This document shows positions 40,797 through 48,757 of a DNA stretch of 64,000 nucleotides, piece after piece. Numbering within the stretch: position 1 is the first letter of the stretch; each line of letters starts with the position of its first letter. Origin of the DNA: JAVBWO01 sp036677375 (GTDB lineage: Bacteria; Bacillota; Dehalobacteriia; UBA4068; UBA4997). The notes beneath the pieces were generated by a model. That model saw only the letters and a list, made by a program, of their open reading frames with translations, searched no databases and was not told the DNA's origin. Location of the stretch: the NCBI GenBank assembly GCA_036677375.1, contig JAVBWO010000001.1, forward strand, positions 62,001 through 126,000, written 5' to 3'. A program made the translations under genes and the position numbers.

Positions 40797-42086
40797 TTAA
40801 AAAATCGGCTTCCGCACGATGGTCTGCCGGCGATCCGGGCCTACGGCAACAATACTGACAGGAACACCGGAAAGCTCCTCCAACCGTTCCAAATATTTTT
40901 TCGCATTTTCCGGCAGTTTCTCGTAAGTGGTGCAGCCGGTGGTGTCGCAAAGCCAGCCGGGCATCGTTTCATAAATGGGGCGGCACTGTTGCAATGCGGT
41001 TAAAGAAGACGGGAATTCATGGACGGTCCGGCCGTCGCATTCATAAGCGGAACAAATCTGAATTTCCGGTAAATCATCCAAAACGTCCAGCTTCGTAATG
41101 ACCATATCTGTCATACCGTTGACCAAGACGCTGTAGCGGGCTACCACTGCGTCAAACCAACCACAACGGCGGGCACGACCGGTGGTTACGCCAAATTCAA
41201 AGCCCTTTTGCCGGATGGTCTCTCCCATTTCATCCAGTAATTCTGTGGGAAAGGGACCGCTGCCAACCCGGGTGGCATAAGCCTTGGCAATGCCGACGAC
41301 CTTATCAATCTTGGTAGGGCCGATGCCGGCGCCTGTACAGGCGCCGCCGGATGTGGGATGGGAAGAGGTTACAAAAGGATAAGTCCCGTGATCGATATCA
41401 AGCAATGTTCCTTGCGCTCCCTCAATAAGCACTTTTTTATTTTGTTCAACCGCTTCATTGATGGGATAAACGGTATCTGTCACATAGAGCTTGATACGCT
41501 CGGCATATTCCCGAAACATAGTCAGAATCTCATCTTTATCACAGGACTCAAGGCCGGCTGCTTCTAAAATAGGATTTTTCTCCCGCAGGTTATATTCTAC
41601 TTTAGCAGTAAACAAAGCTTCGTCAAAGAGATCCTCCAGCCGGATACCGCACCTTGCTACTTTATCGACATAAGCAGGTCCAATCCCCCGTTTGGTGGTA
41701 CCAATCTTGGCATCGCCTTTTTGGGTTTCCTGCAACTCATCCATGCGGTAATGGTAAGGCATAATCAGATGCGCCCGCCTTGAAATCAACAAATGATCGG
41801 TTTGAATGCCCTGAGCAGACAGGTTGTCTAATTCCTGTAAAAGCACGCCCAAATCTACCACGACACCATTGCCGATGATACAAGAAACGCCGGGATAAAG
41901 AATACCGGAAGGTACCAAATGCAACTTATAGGTGATACCTTCGGAAACTACGGTATGCCCTGCATTGGAACCGCCTTGGCAACGGATCACCATATCTGCC
42001 TGCTCACCTAAAAAATCAGTGATCTTTCCTTTGCCTTCGTCGCCCCATTGGGCGCCTACAACAACTGCTACTGTCATATAAGCCAC
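40797..42086 (-). CDS. purA: Adenylosuccinate synthetase
   Basis: PurA joins IMP and aspartate with GTP to give adenylosuccinate, the first committed step to AMP. The 429 residues have the N-terminal GTP loop QWGDEGKGKITD, the PurA signature KRGIGPAYVDKVAR and GAQGTLLDIDHGTYPFVTSS. ATG 42086 follows AAGGAGAGTGGC. It has its own promoter 145 bases upstream, and the leader contains a small open frame. Position close to dnaB is conserved near the origin in Firmicutes. Confidence 0.98.
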   Translation of the reverse strand: MAYMTVAVVVGAQWGDEGKGKITDFLGEQADMVIRCQGGSNAGHTVVSEGITYKLHLVPSGILYPGVSCIIGNGVVVDLGVLLQELDNLSAQGIQTDHLLISRRAHLIMPYHYRMDELQETQKGDAKIGTTKRGIGPAYVDKVARCGIRLEDLFDEALFTAKVEYNLREKNPILEAAGLESCDKDEILTMFREYAERIKLYVTDTVYPINEAVEQNKKVLIEGAQGTLLDIDHGTYPFVTSSHPTSGGACTGAGIGPTKIDKVVGIAKAYATRVGSGPFPTELLDEMGETIRQKGFEFGVTTGRARRCGWFDAVVARYSVLVNGMTDMVITKLDVLDDLPEIQICSAYECDGRTVHEFPSSLTALQQCRPIYETMPGWLCDTTGCTTYEKLPENAKKYLERLEELSGVPVSIVAVGPDRRQTIVRKPIF

Positions 42087-42119
42087 TCTCCTTCCATTTC
42101 AGAGGGATTTATTTTCTTT

Positions 42120-42188
42120 TTATGGTTTTTTGTTCATGACATTTCGAAAAAAAGAACGCCGCATAAGGAAAAAGCTGTAAACGTACAC
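42120..42188 (-). other. Putative 22-codon leader ORF upstream of purA
   Basis: AAGGAGGTC (42195-42203) precedes GTG 42188 at good spacing, opening a 22-codon frame that ends in TAA 33 bases before the purA start. An alternative TTG two bases upstream opens an 18-codon frame in another register. The frame lies downstream of the purA promoter, so it would be translated from the purA mRNA. No similarity is recognised; a regulatory leader peptide is an inference. Confidence 0.4.
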
Positions 42189-42230
42189 AACTTTGACCTC
42201 CTTGCCAGCGTCACTGAAACTCCACGTATT

Positions 42231-42259
42231 ATATTACCACAAGAAACATCTCATGTCAA
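42231..42259 (-). promoter_or_regulatory. Promoter of purA
   Basis: On the minus strand a consensus TTGACA (42254-42259) and TAATAT (42231-42236) are 17 bases apart. The leader to purA is about 140 bases. The remaining 325 bases towards the tautomerase gene are AT-rich and hold no gene I can support. Confidence 0.82.
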
Positions 42260-42587
42260 ATCCTCCCTGCCCTTTTGTGTTCGATTTCTTATGACTGAAG
42301 ATTGTTTCAAATTGTTTCTTTGCTCTCGTGCGGCAACCATTTTCGGTTTTGTTTCAAATTTTATGCTTTATTTATAACAATAAATTATATCCGAAAGCTA
42401 ATAAATAAGCACAAAAGGACTTTCTTATCGATATGATTTTTTTGATGTAAAATTGATGTTTTTCGAAAAAGGCAGGAATTTGTTGCTGAAAAGAGAATTT
42501 CAGTATGTTACCACTCAAACGGGTTTTAACAGAATTTTATAAAAAAAGAAACACTGACACATATTAAATCACAAAGGAGGTTACGTG

Positions 42588-42779
42588 ATGCCTATCGTTC
42601 AAGTTGAGATCATGCCGCGTACTACCGAACAGAAAAGGGCTATGGCCAAAGAGGTCACCGAGGCCATATGCCGCACTTTAGGTTGTCCTAAAGAAGCCGT
42701 CAGCATCATCATTCGGGAAATGTCGGAAGACACCTATGCGGTGGCAGGCGTTTTGCACGGTGACAAGCCTAAGGCATAA
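42588..42779 (+). CDS. 4-oxalocrotonate tautomerase family protein
   Basis: A 63-residue tautomerase. Enzymes of this family use an N-terminal proline exposed after Met removal, so the start must be ATG 42588 (Met-Pro-Ile-Val) rather than the GTG one codon earlier. AAAGGAGG lies 7-8 bases before it. The VSIIIREMS stretch with the catalytic arginine is the family core. Substrate is unknown. A thioesterase gene follows after 50 bases, perhaps in one operon. Confidence 0.9.
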   Translation: MPIVQVEIMPRTTEQKRAMAKEVTEAICRTLGCPKEAVSIIIREMSEDTYAVAGVLHGDKPKA

Positions 42780-42829
42780 AGCCTGTCCCGCTGTGAAATA
42801 AAAGCAGAATTCTGTGATGGGAGAAAAAC

Positions 42830-43249
42830 ATGACGGAAAAAATAATGAATGAAAAAAACTGGCCGGAATTTCTCGGCCGCGATCAATTGGTGGAACATTT
42901 GCATATTAGTCTGGAAGAAGCATCTCCCGGCTATGCCAAAACCAGTATGGTGGTAGAGGATTGCCACTTAAACGGTCTGGGTTTCACCCAAGGCGGCGCG
43001 GTGTTCACTTTGGCAGACTATGCCTTTGCCGCCGCTAGCAATGCCTGGGGCACACCTTCTGTGGGGATTGCTAATAATATTTCCTACATCAAGTCGACTC
43101 CCAAGGGCGCACAGCTCACCGCCGTTTGTCACGCAGACCATCAGGGCGGGCGTATCGGTCAATATACCATCAGCGTCACGGATGAAACGGGTGACCTGGT
43201 AGCAAAATGTACCGCTACCAGCTGCCGCGTTAAACAAGCAAGGAAATAG
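42830..43249 (+). CDS. PaaI-like hotdog-fold acyl-CoA thioesterase
   Basis: A 139-residue hotdog-fold protein. The PaaI/acyl-CoA thioesterase core is visible as HLNGLGFTQGGAVFTLADYAFAAASN with the catalytic region HxxG-like NGLGFTQGG and an aspartate in LADYA. A short N-terminal extension of about 12 residues precedes the fold. GATGGGAGAAAAAC lies before ATG 42830. Substrate is probably an aryl- or hydroxyaryl-CoA by family analogy; this is inferred only. Confidence 0.88.
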   Translation: MTEKIMNEKNWPEFLGRDQLVEHLHISLEEASPGYAKTSMVVEDCHLNGLGFTQGGAVFTLADYAFAAASNAWGTPSVGIANNISYIKSTPKGAQLTAVCHADHQGGRIGQYTISVTDETGDLVAKCTATSCRVKQARK

Positions 43250-43291
43250 GAAACTCCCTATTTCTATTATAATCAAACGATAATCAAAATC

Positions 43292-43327
43292 AGAGGCCAC
43301 CCTTTTTGAAAGGGGCGGCCTCTTTAT
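43292..43327 (+). terminator. Terminator of the tautomerase-thioesterase pair
   Basis: GAGGCC-CCC pairs with GGG-GGCCTC, with one mismatch and a 10-base loop, followed by TTTATT, 43 bases after the thioesterase stop. Confidence 0.82.
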
Positions 43328-43434
43328 TCAAATCTTTTGATTCCGACGCTGGCGGCAAGATCCCTTTTGACGGTACCTACCTCCATCTTTTCTCTTGTAC
43401 ATTTTTATGATGATTTACAATGCGTAAAATCAGA

Positions 43435-43465
43435 AGGGAACCAACTGCCAAACAATTGGTTCCCT
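43435..43465 (-). terminator. Hairpin downstream of ilvC region
   Basis: AGGGAACCAA (43435-43444) and TTGGTTCCCT (43456-43465) are a perfect 10-bp inverted repeat with an 11-base loop. On the minus strand TTCTGATTTT follows. It would end transcripts coming from ilvC. Confidence 0.65.
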
Positions 43466-43490
43466 GCCTATCATAAGATGATTAAACTTT

Positions 43491-43661
43491 TTACATCAAC
43501 ATTGCCGTGAGCGCCTTATCCAGCCGCCGGCTTTGTCTTTTACGCACATATAAAATGACCGGGAAGAGGTGTTTCGCTTCTGCCGTGGTCACCTTTCCCG
43601 CCGCATGAACACAAAACCTTGAAAATGCAGCTTGCTGTTTCTGCGGTAGCTTAATCTGTCC
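43491..43661 (-). pseudogene. Start-less frame after ilvC, possible gene remnant
   Basis: A minus-strand frame ending at TAA 43491 encodes about 56 residues with protein-like content (KVTTAEAKHLFPVILYVRKR, then RRLDKAL). It has no ATG, GTG or TTG start near its beginning and no ribosome site. It fills most of the 200 bases between ilvC and its hairpin. I do not recognise the sequence. It may be the C-terminal remnant of a lost gene or chance. Confidence 0.25.
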
Positions 43662-43692
43662 AATGACTTTACTAACTGCGCAAACGTCAAAA

Positions 43693-44691
43693 TTATTTGT
43701 GGTTTTGCAGCCAAGGCATCATATCGCGCAATTGCTTGCCAACTTTTTCAATTTGATGATCTTTGCCGGCTTGCGCCAAGGCATTGAATTGTATGCGTCC
43801 GGATTGATTTTCCAAGATCCAGTTGCGGGCAAAAGTACCATCCTGAATTTCAGTGAGGATCTTTTTCATTTCGGCCTTGGTCTCAGGGCTGATCACGCGG
43901 GGACCGGAAATCAGGTCGCCCCATTCCGCCGTATCGCTGACGGAATAACGCATCATACCGATACCGTTTTCATAAATCAGATCGATGATCAATTTGGACT
44001 CATGCAAGCATTCGAAATAGGCGATCTCCGGCTGATAACCGGCTTCTACCAAGGTTTCAAATCCGGCGGTGATCAGATGAGAGATACCGCCGCATAAAAC
44101 AGCCTGTTCGCCGAAGAGGTCGGTTTCGGTCTCTTCTTTAAAGGTGGTCTCGATAACGCCAGCCTTGGTGCAACTGATCCCTTTGGCATAAGCCATCCCC
44201 TTGGCTCTGGCATTACCGGTAGCATCCTGATAAATGGCCAATAAGCCCGGCATGCCCACGCCTTCCACATAGACCCGGCGGAGCAGATGTCCGGGGCCTT
44301 TGGGGGCAACCATGATGACGTCTACATCCGCGGGAGGCTTGATTTGTTGGAAGTGGATATTGAAACCGTGAGAGAAACCTAAAACCGCGCCGCTTTTCAA
44401 ATTGGGAGCGATCTCATTTTTATAGACAATTGCTTGCAATTCGTCAGGCAGCAAAATTTGTACATAATCGGCGCCTTTAACGGCTTCCGCCGCACTAACG
44501 GGAGTAAAACCGTCTGCAATGGCTTTTTTATAGTTGGGGGTGCCTTCTTTTTCCCCGACCACTACGTTTAGGCCGCTGTCCCGCAGGTTCTGCGCTTGCG
44601 CATGACCTTGACTGCCATAACCAAGAACGGCAATTTTAAATCCTTTTAATACCGCTAAATCCGCATCGTTGTCATAAAACATTTTTGCCAT
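43693..44691 (-). CDS. ilvC: Ketol-acid reductoisomerase (class I)
   Basis: IlvC isomerises and reduces acetolactate in valine, leucine and isoleucine synthesis. The 332 residues show the NADPH loop VLGYGSQGHAQAQNLRDSG, the motif VAPKGPGHLLRRVY and the KARI C-terminal knot with metal ligands in ETETDLFGEQAVLCGG. I start at ATG 44691 behind GGAGGTAAAGGA; an ATG five codons upstream is inside the leader. Other ilv/leu genes are not adjacent, so this copy stands alone. Confidence 0.96.
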   Translation of the reverse strand: MAKMFYDNDADLAVLKGFKIAVLGYGSQGHAQAQNLRDSGLNVVVGEKEGTPNYKKAIADGFTPVSAAEAVKGADYVQILLPDELQAIVYKNEIAPNLKSGAVLGFSHGFNIHFQQIKPPADVDVIMVAPKGPGHLLRRVYVEGVGMPGLLAIYQDATGNARAKGMAYAKGISCTKAGVIETTFKEETETDLFGEQAVLCGGISHLITAGFETLVEAGYQPEIAYFECLHESKLIIDLIYENGIGMMRYSVSDTAEWGDLISGPRVISPETKAEMKKILTEIQDGTFARNWILENQSGRIQFNALAQAGKDHQIEKVGKQLRDMMPWLQNHK

Positions 44692-44779
44692 TTCCTTTAC
44701 CTCCAAAACTTTTACTTTTGTAACTCATTTGGGTAATAAGCTTACGGTTTATTGAAATTATCCCAAAATCATCAGATAA

Positions 44780-44816
44780 TTGCCCAAATCAGCTCCGCGG
44801 CAACCCGCCGCCATTT
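44780..44816 (-). promoter_or_regulatory. Leader region of ilvC with GC hairpin and short frame
   Basis: The roughly 135-base leader contains a GCGGC/GCCGC hairpin with a 5-base loop near 44800 in an otherwise AT-rich stretch. An 18-codon ATG frame overlaps it but has no ribosome site. There is no T-tract and no T-box sequence, so any control mechanism remains open. Confidence 0.35.
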
Positions 44817-44829
44817 GTGATTACTTTAT

Positions 44830-44858
44830 ATTTTACACCACAAATAAACGTTCTGCAA
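44830..44858 (-). promoter_or_regulatory. Promoter of ilvC
   Basis: On the minus strand TTGCAG (44853-44858) and TAAAAT (44830-44835) have a 17-base spacer; a TATAAA overlaps just downstream. Confidence 0.7.
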
Positions 44859-44909
44859 TACTTTAACTGGTAAAATCCAGGCATCCCCAGAAATAAGTAA
44901 GGGAAACTA

Positions 44910-46250
44910 TTATATGGGAGGGAATTGCTCCGTCAGATCCATAAACATTGTATACCGTTTATCAAAACCCAACTTTTCCGAACAGCCTGCCGGGCCGTTA
45001 CGGTTCTTGGCTACAATGACCTCAATGATGCCGCTGGGGGCATCCTCCTCCCCTTCTTCCCCTTTGGGGCGGTTTAAGAAAAGAACCACATCGGCGTCCT
45101 GTTCCAAAGAACCGGACTCCCGCAGGTGCGAAAGCAGGGGCACTTTTTCCCCGCCCTGCTCCGCTTGCCTGGATAACTGAGACAAAGCCAGAACCGGCAC
45201 ATCGAGCTCCTTGGCAAGCCCCTTAAGGGAGCGGGAAATTTCGGCAATCTCCTGCTGACGGCTCTCCACTTTGCGGGTACTGTGCATCAATTGCAAGTAG
45301 TCCACCACGATCAGATCAAGGCCTTTGTCGCCTTTCAGGCGGCGGCATTTGGCGCGCATCTCCGCTACCGAAGTTCCGGAGTTGTCGTCCAGATAAAGTC
45401 TTTTTCCCACAAAACCGGCCAGGCTGTCGGATAATTTGGCGATATCATCAGCGGAGATCCGGCCCGAACGCCATTTGGACTGATCCACCCTGGCATAGGT
45501 ACAAAGCATGCGCTGCGCCAGCTGTGCCGCGGGCATTTCCAAGCTGAATACGGCAACCGAGCAATCGTGCCGCACACTGGCATTGGCGGCAATATTCATG
45601 GCAAAAGAGGTTTTCCCCACAGCCGGCCGCGCCGCTAGAAGAATCAAATCGCCTTTTTGCAGGCCAGACAAATATTGATCCAGATCCCGGAAGGTGGGAA
45701 TACCGGTAATACCATCGGAAGATTTCAAATCATCGATGCGCTGGAATTCCGCCATCATCACCTGGTCCGCAATCTGAAAACCTTGGCGGTTGTTGCGATC
45801 GCCCACTTCATGAATAATGCTTTCGGCATCACCCAAAAGCTCCAGGCCGTCCCGGCTGCCGTTGTAGCCATTTTCCACCAATTGCTGCGCCGCCTGGATC
45901 AAAGCGCGCTGCAAGGCTTTATCCGCTACGATCTTGCCGTAATGGGCGGCGGAAGCGGCGCTGGGCACTTCGTTGGTCAGCTCCGCCAGATAACCCACGC
46001 CTCCCGCCTGCTCCAGAAGCCCTTTTTTTTGCAGGGCTTCCATCACTGTTACGATATCGCAAGGGATATGGTTTTCGTTTAAATCCAGCATGCAGCCAAA
46101 GATGGTTTGATGCTCCAGACGATAAAAATCGGACGGACGCACATATTCCAAAGCGCTGTAAATAGCATCGCCGTTTAAGAGACATGCCCCCAGCACCGCT
46201 TTTTCCGCTTCCATACTTTGGGGCGGCATCCTTTCAGGTAAGCCCGTCAT
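44910..46250 (-). CDS. dnaB: Replicative DNA helicase DnaB (DnaC of Bacillus)
   Basis: The hexameric fork helicase, 446 residues: N-terminal DnaB domain (PPQSMEAEKAVLGACLL), linker, and RecA-like C-terminal domain with Walker A ARPAVGKTSFAMN and Walker B LIVVDYLQLM. I chose ATG 46250 with GGAGG eight bases upstream; the frame is open 30 codons further without a site. No intein is present. It follows lonC by 52 bases, the order rplI-lonC-dnaB being conserved in Clostridia. Confidence 0.97.
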   Translation of the reverse strand: MTGLPERMPPQSMEAEKAVLGACLLNGDAIYSALEYVRPSDFYRLEHQTIFGCMLDLNENHIPCDIVTVMEALQKKGLLEQAGGVGYLAELTNEVPSAASAAHYGKIVADKALQRALIQAAQQLVENGYNGSRDGLELLGDAESIIHEVGDRNNRQGFQIADQVMMAEFQRIDDLKSSDGITGIPTFRDLDQYLSGLQKGDLILLAARPAVGKTSFAMNIAANASVRHDCSVAVFSLEMPAAQLAQRMLCTYARVDQSKWRSGRISADDIAKLSDSLAGFVGKRLYLDDNSGTSVAEMRAKCRRLKGDKGLDLIVVDYLQLMHSTRKVESRQQEIAEISRSLKGLAKELDVPVLALSQLSRQAEQGGEKVPLLSHLRESGSLEQDADVVLFLNRPKGEEGEEDAPSGIIEVIVAKNRNGPAGCSEKLGFDKRYTMFMDLTEQFPPI

Positions 46251-46302
46251 CGGTCTTGCCTCCTTTGATGGTACAGTTGATGATAAAGTTGACGGTAGAG
46301 CC

Positions 46303-48180
46303 TTATTGCTCCGCCATGATGGACAGAGCATCTTCCACACCGGATACCGTTTTAATCATCACATCCGTCAAGCCCGCCGGGATATCCGGGGCATTTTCCG
46401 AGGGCACCAGGATCTGACGCATTCCCGCCTGCCGGGCGCCATAGATCTTTTCGCTGATACCGCCCACCGGTTTCACCTTGCCGGAGAGGGCGATCTCACC
46501 GGTCATGGCGGTATCCTGCCGTAGTTTTTTTCCTGTGATAGCGCTGTATAGGGCCAAAGTGCAAGCCAAACCGGCGGAAGGACCGTCGATATTGCCACCG
46601 CCAATGACGTTCACATGAATGTCGTAATCCGTTAACTGCTGGCCGGTCAAACGCTTGATGACCAAAGTGCTGTTGAATACGGCGTCTTTTGCCATACTGC
46701 CCGCCGTTTCATTGAAGCGCAACTGCCCCTTGCCGGGTTGAGCGGCCGGTAGAGCCACTGCTTCAATCTCCAAAACCGTGCCCAGGTAGCCATAAACCCC
46801 CAAGCCGAATACACGGCCCTGCTCATAATCATCTTTACCGAGAGCCGGTGGGAAAGGGGAAAGTCGGGCGGCCTGGGCTACCGCTTCGATATCCTCCCTG
46901 CGAATCTCCGGATGGAACTCTCCCCGGCTCAGCGCAAGGCCGTAGGCATCGGTCAAAAGTCCCACTCCTTTACGGGCTTCTCTCGTATAGGTAGAGATCA
47001 ATGCGGCCATTTCCCCGGGGCAACTGATCTCCAAGCGCTTGGCGGCCAGAAGCACCGCCTGAGCAACTTGCTGAGGGGTCAAAGGCTGAAAATAAACCTC
47101 ACTGCACCGGGACCGGATAGCGGGATTGATTTCCTCTGGACTTCTGGTGGTAGCACCAATCAAAATAAAATCGGCAGGAGCGCCCTCCGCAAAAAGCTGG
47201 CGGACATACTGCGGCACGTTGGCATCATCCGAATCAAAATAAGAGGATTCAAAAAAAACCCTTTTATCTTCCAGTACTTTGAGCAGCTTATTCAAAAGCA
47301 TAGTGTCCATTTCGCCGATCTCATCAATAAAAAGCACTCCGCCGTGGGCCTGGCTGACCAAACCCATTTTAGGCTCCGGCACGCCGGAATCCGCCAGATC
47401 CCGCCGCGCCCCCTGGTAAATTGGATCATGAACCGAACCGATCAAGGGGTTGGTGGCATCCCGGGGGTCCCATCGCAGGGTATTGCCGTCAGTTTCTACA
47501 AAAGGCGCTTCGGAGCCGAAGGGAGTGTTCTCCCGCTTTTTGGCCACCTCCAACACCAACCGGGCGGCGCTGGTCTTGCCGACGCCAGGCGGGCCGTAGA
47601 CCAAAACATGCTGGGGATAAGGGTTAGCGATTTTAGCTAAAAGCGCCGTTACCGCCGCATCCTGCCCAACAATTTCCGTAAGGCTCGTGGGACGCTGTTT
47701 CTCACTGAAGGAGGACGAAATTCCTTCCCGATCCATCCTTTTCAATTGCGCTAATTGACGCAGGGTATAAGAATTCTCCGGGCCGCCTTGCTCCTTCAAG
47801 ATCTGTTCCTTGATCTCCCGGACATACTCGTCCTGTTTGTCCGCCATACGCTGCTGCACCAGTTGATTGATATTTTCTTCTGTAGCCTGCCGCGCCCACT
47901 GGTCGGCCAATGCCGCCGAAAGTTTTTCCAATATCTTGGGCAGTGCTTTCAGTTTCGGTACGGTTTCTAAGGTGGGATCCTGATAGATCACCCGCTCCAT
48001 GCCAAGCACCCGTTCCGGCAGGCTTTCCGAAGCCAGCAGATCCAAGGCTTCCACCTTGGCCGCCCGCAACACCAGACCGTCGGAACCCAACATGGTGACA
48101 ATCAAATCATAGAGCAGGGCAGCTTCCTTTTCCGGGCTTTCCATCTTTACCATATCAGTATTTTCTTTTTTTCGGAACAC
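46303..48180 (-). CDS. lonC: Lon-family ATP-dependent protease, LonC type
   Basis: A 625-residue AAA+ protease. The N-terminal region (1-160) is helical and lacks the LAN domain of LonA. The AAA+ domain has Walker A YGPPGVGKTS (about 195-204), Walker B GGVLFIDEIGEM, and a long insertion between them. The protease domain has the Ser in GGNIDGPSAGLA and the Lys in GKVKPVGGISEKIYGA. No membrane segment is seen, which argues against LonB. Gene order between rplI and dnaB is the typical LonC site. Substrates are unknown. Confidence 0.93.
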   Translation of the reverse strand: MFRKKENTDMVKMESPEKEAALLYDLIVTMLGSDGLVLRAAKVEALDLLASESLPERVLGMERVIYQDPTLETVPKLKALPKILEKLSAALADQWARQATEENINQLVQQRMADKQDEYVREIKEQILKEQGGPENSYTLRQLAQLKRMDREGISSSFSEKQRPTSLTEIVGQDAAVTALLAKIANPYPQHVLVYGPPGVGKTSAARLVLEVAKKRENTPFGSEAPFVETDGNTLRWDPRDATNPLIGSVHDPIYQGARRDLADSGVPEPKMGLVSQAHGGVLFIDEIGEMDTMLLNKLLKVLEDKRVFFESSYFDSDDANVPQYVRQLFAEGAPADFILIGATTRSPEEINPAIRSRCSEVYFQPLTPQQVAQAVLLAAKRLEISCPGEMAALISTYTREARKGVGLLTDAYGLALSRGEFHPEIRREDIEAVAQAARLSPFPPALGKDDYEQGRVFGLGVYGYLGTVLEIEAVALPAAQPGKGQLRFNETAGSMAKDAVFNSTLVIKRLTGQQLTDYDIHVNVIGGGNIDGPSAGLACTLALYSAITGKKLRQDTAMTGEIALSGKVKPVGGISEKIYGARQAGMRQILVPSENAPDIPAGLTDVMIKTVSGVEDALSIMAEQ

Positions 48181-48230
48181 CAGTCGTATCCTCCCTTTCC
48201 CGACCCCTGCTGTGCCGGGTCGGCCGGTGT

Positions 48231-48677
48231 TTAATTAGCAACTACCTGCACTAAAACTTCTTGATGTACCTTAGGATGGAGGCGTACGATCACTTTATAC
48301 TCGCCTAAAGACTTGATGGTCTCATTTAACTCGACTTTTCTGCGGTCGATTTCTACGCCGGCCAGTGCGGAAAGAGCTTCCGCCACTTCTTTATTGGTGA
48401 TGGAACCAAAAAGGCGACCGCCTTCTCCGGCTTTGCCTTGTATGGATACTGCAGCATCCTTCAGCTTCAGGCCTAGGGCTTTCGCCTCATCCAATTTCTT
48501 TTCCTCGTTGACGGCGACCCGCTGTGTTTCCTTTTCCAAAGCGGCTATATTGGCCGGGGTGGCTTCTACCGCCAGTTTGCGGGGCATAAGAAAATTCCGC
48601 CCATAGCCGTCCGCCACCTCTTTGACAGCCCCTTTTTTGCCCAGGGCCTTGACGTCTTCCAATAAAATGACTTTCAT
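48231..48677 (-). CDS. rplI: 50S ribosomal protein L9
   Basis: A 148-residue ribosomal protein with the N-terminal signature KVILLEDVKALGKKG and GYGRNFLMPRKLA, a long central helix and a C-terminal domain. The length is standard. It precedes lonC and dnaB and follows the DUF2232 gene, as in most Firmicutes. Confidence 0.98.
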   Translation of the reverse strand: MKVILLEDVKALGKKGAVKEVADGYGRNFLMPRKLAVEATPANIAALEKETQRVAVNEEKKLDEAKALGLKLKDAAVSIQGKAGEGGRLFGSITNKEVAEALSALAGVEIDRRKVELNETIKSLGEYKVIVRLHPKVHQEVLVQVVAN

Positions 48678-48757
48678 GTTCAGCGCCGCTTTTGCGGCTT
48701 GCCTCCCTTCATTATAATCAATTCTTCATCTTTCCCTAATTACTGTTCATATCAATA

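Noticed and set aside
44692..44860. T-box riboswitch upstream of ilvC
   Set aside because: The GCGGGTTGCCGCGG segment slightly resembles a T-box sequence, but the conserved AGGGUGGNACCGCG and terminator/antiterminator pair are absent.
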